Shown here: in pieces, positions 7,599 through 11,871 of the stretch
How the letters are laid out: the number at the start of each line of letters is the position of its first letter
How positions within the stretch are numbered: position 1 is the first letter of the stretch
From: Planctomycetota bacterium
GTDB lineage: Bacteria; Planctomycetota; Brocadiia; SM23-32
DNA: 11,871 nucleotides
NCBI GenBank assembly: GCA_018400625.1
Contig: JAGYMJ010000518.1
Coordinates: 1-11,871 of the forward strand
Reading direction: 5' to 3'
The notes under the pieces: model-generated
What the model saw: the letters and a program-made list of their open reading frames with translations, nothing else
What the model was told of the DNA's origin: nothing
Databases searched by the model: none
Made by a program: the position numbers and the translations under genes

Positions 7599-8600
7599 GT
7601 GAACGGGTCCGGAGTTTTTTTTAACTTTTATTCGGCTAATTTTTTGGATATCATTACTTGCAGTATCATAGGAGCGCTTGTCCTGGACCTTCTCTTTGGC
7701 GATCCGCGCTGCCTGCCGCATCCGGTCAGAGGCATCGGCGGTCTGGCCCTGCGGCTTGAAAATCCGGCGAGGGGAATTCTTCGCCGGCCACTCATTGCCG
7801 GGCTCTTCACCGTCGTGGTCGTATTGGCCGCAACGGGGCTGAGTGCATATCTTCTGCTGACAGCCGCAAAGCTCATCCATCCGGCCGCCGTTTTTATCTT
7901 CAGTATGATCATCATCTACAGTACCCTTTCGGTCCGTGACATGATAAAACACAGCATGGATGTTTACCGCGCCCTTCGGGATAACAATCTCCATGAGGCG
8001 CGGCGTCGTGTGGGCATGATCGTGGGCCGTGACACCGATGATCTCGACGAAGCTGGGGTGACGCGCGCCTGCGTGGAGAGTGTGGCTGAAAGCATCGTTG
8101 ACGGCATAACGGCACCGCTTTTTTATGCCGCTCTGGCGGGACCGGTGGGCGCCCTGCTCTACCGCGCTGTGAATACACTCGATTCGACCTTTGGGTACAA
8201 AAACGAACGCTATACGGAGTTCGGCTTCGCATCGGCCCGGCTTGATGATATTGCCAATTTCGTTCCCGCCCGCCTGACCGCGCCGCTGGTCAGCCTGGCC
8301 TCCGCCGTCCTGTTCCGTCGTGGGCGGCAATCCCTGCGCATTTTACGGCGTGATGCGGGGAATCACAGCAGCCCGAATGCGGGGCACACCGAGGCTGCTG
8401 TGGCCGGTGCGCTCGGCGTGCAGCTTGGCGGGCTCAATGACTATTTTGGGGAGCCGAACCGGAAACCGCTCATTGGAGAGGCGGAAAAACCGCTGGAGGT
8501 GCGGCATATACGCAGCGCCAACGGATTGCTGCTTTTGACGACGTTTTTCTTTGCTTTCCTGTGTTTATTCGTGCGAACAATTATTGTTAATTTTTTATAA
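7599..8600 (+). CDS. cbiB: Adenosylcobinamide-phosphate synthase CbiB (CobD in the Pseudomonas naming)
   Basis: This polytopic inner-membrane enzyme condenses adenosylcobyric acid with aminopropanol phosphate. Family marks, numbered from the GTG at 7599: DLLFGDPRCLPHPVR (30-44), VGRDTDDLDEAGVTRACVESVAESIVDG (142-169), RAVNTLDSTFGYKNERYTEFGFASARLDDIAN (189-220) and NAGHTEAAVAGALGVQLGG (260-278). Membrane segments lie near 18-34, 64-90, 95-111, 171-190, 226-239 and 308-330. The start is uncertain: GTG 7599 (333 residues) follows a G-run almost directly; ATG 7548 would overlap the fusion gene by 17 bases and add 17 residues; TTG 7644 would give 318 residues, closest to the roughly 319 of Salmonella CbiB. 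The open frame continues upstream inside the fusion gene, but that part is not CbiB-like. It sits immediately after the fusion gene, so the two are probably co-transcribed and act on consecutive products. Confidence 0.9.
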   Translation: MNGSGVFFNFYSANFLDIITCSIIGALVLDLLFGDPRCLPHPVRGIGGLALRLENPARGILRRPLIAGLFTVVVVLAATGLSAYLLLTAAKLIHPAAVFIFSMIIIYSTLSVRDMIKHSMDVYRALRDNNLHEARRRVGMIVGRDTDDLDEAGVTRACVESVAESIVDGITAPLFYAALAGPVGALLYRAVNTLDSTFGYKNERYTEFGFASARLDDIANFVPARLTAPLVSLASAVLFRRGRQSLRILRRDAGNHSSPNAGHTEAAVAGALGVQLGGLNDYFGEPNRKPLIGEAEKPLEVRHIRSANGLLLLTTFFFAFLCLFVRTIIVNFL

Positions 8601-8610
8601 AAAAACACAA

Positions 8611-8643
8611 AGAAAGACAAAAACATTATTAGGGGAATCCCCC
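8611..8643 (-). terminator. Possible terminator of the minus-strand ruvC-rdgB-hydrolase unit
   Basis: Read on the minus strand, GGGG, ATT, CCCC (8642-8632, within a G5 run) forms a short GC stem with a three-base loop 24 bases past the hydrolase stop. It is followed by a T-rich tract containing TTTTTG and several further T runs. The stem is only four pairs, so it is weak. On the plus strand the same stem has no T-run after it, so cbiB has no clear terminator here. Confidence 0.3.
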
Positions 8644-8666
8644 GGTTTCCAATCTTAAAAGAGGGA

Positions 8667-9707
8667 TTACAGCCATTGTTGCACAAAGGGCCAAACCGGC
8701 TTCTTGTAGTAGCGGTGCCCTTCGCTGCCTATAAAATGCTCACATCTGTCTTCGGCTCCGGCTAATGCATAAATATTTTTAACTTTTTCAAAAGCGGCTT
8801 TTGCATCTTCGATGGGGAATATCTCATCCTTCTTGCCGCTGATGGCTAAAAACGGGCGCGGTGCTATGAGGCCCGCGATATCGTGCATCTCGCCCAATCG
8901 CATAATACCGGGAACAAAATTGCAGCCGCAGTGGAACATGGCGCCTATTGAAGCCTCAAATGTGCAGAAATAACAAGAGGGGATGGACATCTTTATCCTG
9001 AGATCAACAGCCGCTGAGAAAAGTGATATTGTTCCGCCCCCGCTGTTACCGGTTACCGCCACCCTATCGTCCTGAATTTCGGTTCGGGTCTGTGCATAAT
9101 CCAAAATGCGTCCTAAATCGTAGCATCTTTCACCGACTAAAGTCCGGCCGAACAAAAGGGCGAGTCGCTGCATGCTCGCACACGTATTTTTGCCGGGTTC
9201 AGGACGTCCCCAGGTTTGAAGTGACATTTGATGGTAGCCCCTTAAAACGGGCACTATAGCGATATAACCGTTGCGTATTGCTTGCAGACCAATATCCCTT
9301 TGACCTTCCTGAGCGCTTTTCTTCTGTTCTTCATTTTCCCACAAACCAACATAATTCAGATGGCCTGTACCATGACCATGGGGGGCGAGGATAAGGGGTA
9401 AAGGGCCGCTTTGTTCGTGCGGACGCAGTAGATAAAAGGGTATCCTGAACCCCGGCTCGCTCTGGATTGTCCACAGTTCGCGTACTCCTTCATCGATTTT
9501 CTCACTCTCTTCCCTCCGAGGTTCCAGGTCGCACTCTCCCCGTTCGATTATGTTGTTTATACCTAAAATTTCTATTAAACGGGGGCGGAAAGCCTTTTGC
9601 CACGAAATCAGTTCATCGGCATTCTTTGCTCTGCAAGCAAATTCCCGCCAGGTTTCTCTGCTCAAATGTTGCGTATATGTGTCAGGCCCGAAAGAATTGT
9701 TTCTCAT
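8667..9707 (-). CDS. Alpha/beta hydrolase, acetyl-xylan-esterase / Abhydrolase_7-like
   Basis: The 346-residue product is a serine hydrolase with an alpha/beta fold. The probable triad is visible: Ser222 in the elbow GNSGGG (220-225), Asp294 in SGKKDEIFP, and His331 in SEGHRYY. PHGHG at 109-113 is the usual oxyanion-hole strand end. The pattern resembles the large esterase families (Abhydrolase_7, acetyl xylan esterase) that are abundant in Planctomycetota, Verrucomicrobiota and relatives. No signal peptide or membrane segment is seen, so it is expected in the cytoplasm, which argues against direct action on external polysaccharide. The ATG at 9707 has a GGA ribosome-site core about nine bases upstream and lies 18 bases after the rdgB stop, suggesting one transcript. 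The substrate cannot be told; an ester of a small sugar or acid is a reasonable guess from family behaviour only. Confidence 0.78.
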   Translation of the reverse strand: MRNNSFGPDTYTQHLSRETWREFACRAKNADELISWQKAFRPRLIEILGINNIIERGECDLEPRREESEKIDEGVRELWTIQSEPGFRIPFYLLRPHEQSGPLPLILAPHGHGTGHLNYVGLWENEEQKKSAQEGQRDIGLQAIRNGYIAIVPVLRGYHQMSLQTWGRPEPGKNTCASMQRLALLFGRTLVGERCYDLGRILDYAQTRTEIQDDRVAVTGNSGGGTISLFSAAVDLRIKMSIPSCYFCTFEASIGAMFHCGCNFVPGIMRLGEMHDIAGLIAPRPFLAISGKKDEIFPIEDAKAAFEKVKNIYALAGAEDRCEHFIGSEGHRYYKKPVWPFVQQWL

Positions 9708-9725
9708 GGTTTCTATTCCATTAAA

Positions 9726-10319
9726 TCATAAGTAATCTTCTAACTTCTTCTTAAAATTATTCATAGCACAGCCTCTATGGCTATGGCTGTGTTTTTCTTC
9801 GGCGCTCATTTGCGCAAATGTTTTACCGGCGGGGGGAAAAAGGAAAACGGGATCATAGCCGAAACCACCGCTCCCCCGCGTGCGTCTCGTTATGTTCCCG
9901 CTGCAAGTACCTTTTGCCGTAAGGGTAACGGCCCCATTCGGATTGGCCATGGCTATATTGCATTGGAAGTAGGCGGTACGGTCTTCGTTTTTCACAAAGC
10001 GCATTTCTTTAAGCAGTTTCTTGCATAAATCCTTTCCGGTTGCATTTTTCCCCGCATACCTGGCGCTGTAAACGCCCGGGCGGCCCTCGAGCACCTCCAC
10101 GCACAGTCCCGAATCATCCGCAACGGCATGCAGGCCGGTAAACAACGCTATGCCCGCCGCTTTTTTAGCAGCGTTTTCTGCAAAAGTGTGCCCGTCTTCA
10201 ACGATCTGCGGGGCACCGGGGTAATCTGAAAGGGGGATAAGTTCAATGTCGAGTTCGGAAAGCAAACTGCGCAACTCTTCGGTCTTGTCCGGGTTTCCGC
10301 TGGCAATGACTAATTTCAT
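9726..10319 (-). CDS. rdgB: RdgB/HAM1 non-canonical purine NTP pyrophosphatase
   Basis: This 197-residue cytosolic house-cleaning enzyme hydrolyses dITP, ITP and XTP to monophosphates, keeping deaminated purines out of DNA and RNA. All family motifs are visible: the N-terminal ASGNPDKTEEL (6-16), VADDSGLCVEVLEGRPGVYSARYAG (66-90) with catalytic-region Asp68/Asp69, GSGGFGYDPVF (149-159), and EEKHSHSHRG near 174-183. The length agrees with bacterial HAM1 proteins (about 195-200). ATG 10319 is chosen because the protein then begins directly with the conserved MKLVIASGN; an in-frame ATG at 10343 would add eight residues and overlap ruvC by 23 bases. With the chosen start the gene begins one base after the ruvC stop, preceded by a weak purine-rich site (AGAGAGA). 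It is therefore almost certainly co-transcribed with ruvC. Confidence 0.93.
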   Translation of the reverse strand: MKLVIASGNPDKTEELRSLLSELDIELIPLSDYPGAPQIVEDGHTFAENAAKKAAGIALFTGLHAVADDSGLCVEVLEGRPGVYSARYAGKNATGKDLCKKLLKEMRFVKNEDRTAYFQCNIAMANPNGAVTLTAKGTCSGNITRRTRGSGGFGYDPVFLFPPAGKTFAQMSAEEKHSHSHRGCAMNNFKKKLEDYL

Positions 10320-10320
10320 G

Positions 10321-10848
10321 CTATCTCTCTGAAAGCTTTTCATCGCGTAAATTTCTTAGTCTGTGACAATGGCAGATGGCCATCGACAGGGCGTCGGCGG
10401 CATCGGGGGGCTCGGGAATGTCCGGTAGGGCAAGCTGAATTTTCACCATTTGCTGCACCTGGCTTTTATGGGCGGCTCCGGTACCGGTTACAGATTTTTT
10501 TGCCGTTCTTGGTGAGTATTCGACGACTTCAATGCCCGCTGCTGCGCCTGCAAGCAACGCTATGCCGCGTCCTTCGCCAATCTTGATTGCTGTTCGGGCA
10601 TTAATACCATAGAATATGCCTTCAACGGCTGCGACCTCCGGTTGATATCGACAGAATATTTCTGTCAAACCCCGATGTATGCTATGCAGCCTCTCATAAA
10701 GTTTTTTTCGACTATGACCTTTCACTACTCCATAATCTATCACGGTTAGGCCGGAAGGCAGCCAATCGACTATGCCATATCCACATATTCTCGTACCGGG
10801 ATCAATTCCGATGACTCTGACGGGTTTTTGTTTGTTTTTGCAAGTCAT
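10321..10848 (-). CDS. ruvC: Crossover junction endodeoxyribonuclease RuvC
   Basis: The 175-residue product is the resolvase that cuts Holliday junctions made by recombination, acting as a dimer with the RuvAB motor. The four acidic active-site positions are present: Asp16 in IGIDPGT, Glu76 in AVEGIFYG, and Asp149 and Asp152 in PPDAADAL. The segment YSPRTAKKSVTGTGAAHKSQVQQMV (111-135) matches the RuvC DNA-binding region, and the closing AICHCH is typical. The length equals the usual 160-190. ruvA and ruvB are not adjacent here; rdgB follows instead by one base. The start ATG at 10848 is unusual: it is formed by the last AT of a 12-base AT repeat, and no Shine-Dalgarno site lies at the right distance. 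No in-frame ATG or GTG lies between it and the conserved IGIDPG, so this start is kept. Confidence 0.94.
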   Translation of the reverse strand: MTCKNKQKPVRVIGIDPGTRICGYGIVDWLPSGLTVIDYGVVKGHSRKKLYERLHSIHRGLTEIFCRYQPEVAAVEGIFYGINARTAIKIGEGRGIALLAGAAAGIEVVEYSPRTAKKSVTGTGAAHKSQVQQMVKIQLALPDIPEPPDAADALSMAICHCHRLRNLRDEKLSER

Positions 10849-10858
10849 ATATATATAT
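10847..10858. repeat. (AT)6 dinucleotide repeat at the ruvC start codon
   Basis: Twelve bases of perfect AT repeat run directly into the ruvC start; on the minus strand the final AT plus the next G is the start codon. The repeat occupies the place where a ribosome-binding site would normally lie. Slippage would change only the leader, not the protein. Confidence 0.7.
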
Positions 10859-10939
10859 CGATTTATTCCGGCGGGTTAAAACCTGTGGCAAAGCTTTCGA
10901 CCGTGAAGCCGATTAAAAGGGTTGGTCAAATAAAATGGA

Positions 10940-11871
10940 TTACATTGCAGACATAAGTTCTATAAGCGGCATGAACAAGGCAATAACGATACCACCAATA
11001 ATAAGACCAAGACCGATGATCATGAGCGGCTCCATAAGGCTGGTCAGCCCTTCAACCAAAGCATCCACCTGTTCATCGTAGTCGTCGGCTATCTTTTCCA
11101 GCATCGAATCGAGGCTGCCGGTCTCTTCACCGACATCGATCATACTCACGACCATATCTTCACAGACATTACTTTCACCGAGCGGCTCGGATATCGATTC
11201 TCCTTCTCTGATGCTTTCATGCACTCTTGTCAGGGCTTTAATAAGGGTTGCATTACCGCAAGTATCACGGGTAATCGAGAGCGCCTCCAAAATGGGTACA
11301 CCGCTGGCGATAAGAGTGCCGAACGTTCTTGTGAAACGGGCTATAGCACTTTTACGTAACAGGTTGCCAAAGATAGGCAACCGGAATTTTACCCAGTCCA
11401 CCATGTACCGCCCGGCGGAAGAAGCATAGATGAGTTTATAGACTGCAAAAAGACCTATGGGTATCCCGGGCAGCAAAAACCAGTAATTGACCATTATATC
11501 CGAAGTCGTCATCAGAATAATCGTCGGGAGGGGAAGTGTAACATCAAGTTCTTCAAACATCTCGATGAACTGGGGGATGATAAATATGATGATCAATGTG
11601 AGGATAGTCATAGCGAATGAGATGACGGCTGCCGGATAGATCAATGCCCCGATCACGCGTTTTTTGAGCCTTGCCGCCTTCTCGCGGAAGTCGGCCAATC
11701 TTTGCAGCACAACATCCAGAACACCGCCGGCTTCGCCGGCACGTACCATATTGGTGTATAAATGGTCAAAAGTCCTGGGGTGTGAGGCCAGCGCCTCGGA
11801 CAGCGAACTCCCGCCCTCGACATCCTCTGCTACACCGTTGATGATATTCTTAAGCGCTCCGGGCTTGAGCT
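10940..11871 (-). CDS. Type IV pilus / type II secretion inner-membrane platform protein PilC/GspF, N-terminus outside window
   Basis: The frame stays open to the right edge, so the gene is cut by the window; 310 codons including the stop are visible, and roughly the first 95 residues of a usual 400-residue PilC/GspF are missing. The part seen holds the end of the first T2SSF domain (GGSSLSEALASHP, then NMVRAGEAGGVLDVVLQRLADF), a hydrophobic segment (VISFAMTILTLIIIFIIPQF), a second hydrophobic region near YWFLLPGIPIGLFAVYKLIY, the second T2SSF domain (RFTRTFGTLIASGVPILEAL, then MIDVGEETGSLDSMLEKIAD) and a final membrane segment (PLMIIGLGLIIGGIVIALF). Both domains show the expected G-E-x-G/T motifs. 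It anchors the assembly ATPase and pilin or pseudopilin assembly at the inner membrane. Whether it serves pili or type II secretion cannot be decided without its neighbours. It ends 91 bases before ruvC. Confidence 0.93.
   Translation of the reverse strand, partial: LKPGALKNIINGVAEDVEGGSSLSEALASHPRTFDHLYTNMVRAGEAGGVLDVVLQRLADFREKAARLKKRVIGALIYPAAVISFAMTILTLIIIFIIPQFIEMFEELDVTLPLPTIILMTTSDIMVNYWFLLPGIPIGLFAVYKLIYASSAGRYMVDWVKFRLPIFGNLLRKSAIARFTRTFGTLIASGVPILEALSITRDTCGNATLIKALTRVHESIREGESISEPLGESNVCEDMVVSMIDVGEETGSLDSMLEKIADDYDEQVDALVEGLTSLMEPLMIIGLGLIIGGIVIALFMPLIELMSAM

Noticed and set aside
7551..8330. Long 259-codon minus-strand open frame antisense to cbiB
   Set aside because: The sequence has no recognisable family, is rich in His, Arg and Gln as expected for a complementary shadow, and the plus strand is clearly cbiB.
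8632..8643. GGGGAATCCCCC as a plus-strand terminator for cbiB
   Set aside because: On the plus strand no T-run follows the stem; only the minus-strand reading has a T-rich tail.

Overview
The window reads as a chromosomal piece of a Gram-negative-type bacterium. Coding sequence is moderately GC-rich and gaps are AT-rich. Some genes have strong Shine-Dalgarno sites while others have none. No rRNA or other taxonomic marker is present. The GldA/F/G-like ABC exporter with a DUF4340 protein, a cytoplasmic Abhydrolase_7-type esterase and a cobalamin fusion gene recall Kiritimatiellota, Lentisphaerota or other PVC bacteria. That placement is a low-confidence inference.

Layout: bases 1-403 are non-coding, AT-rich leader DNA ending in a good sigma70-like promoter and an inverted repeat. 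On the plus strand follows a tightly coupled four-gene operon (404-4910): ABC ATPase (GldA-like), ABC-2 permease (GldF-like), a large membrane-anchored GldG-like auxiliary protein and a membrane-anchored DUF4340 protein. After 74 bases come two plus-strand cobalamin genes: a single long gene fusing threonine-phosphate decarboxylase (CobD type) to cobyric acid synthase (CobQ/CbiP type), then the membrane enzyme CbiB. Together these two genes supply both substrates of, and carry out, the step that attaches aminopropanol phosphate to cobyric acid.

From 8667 to the right edge all genes are on the minus strand and converge on cbiB. Read 5' to 3' on that strand they are: a type IV pilus/type II secretion inner-membrane platform protein (PilC/GspF, its N-terminus cut by the window edge), ruvC (Holliday junction resolvase), rdgB (non-canonical purine NTP pyrophosphatase) and a serine alpha/beta hydrolase. 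The last three are packed closely enough to be one transcript.

No mobile element, CRISPR array, tRNA, rRNA or recognisable riboswitch was seen. The most notable items are the CobD-CobQ fusion, the Gld-like exporter operon with an acidic, repeat-bearing insert in its GldG subunit, and several unusual translation-start contexts.
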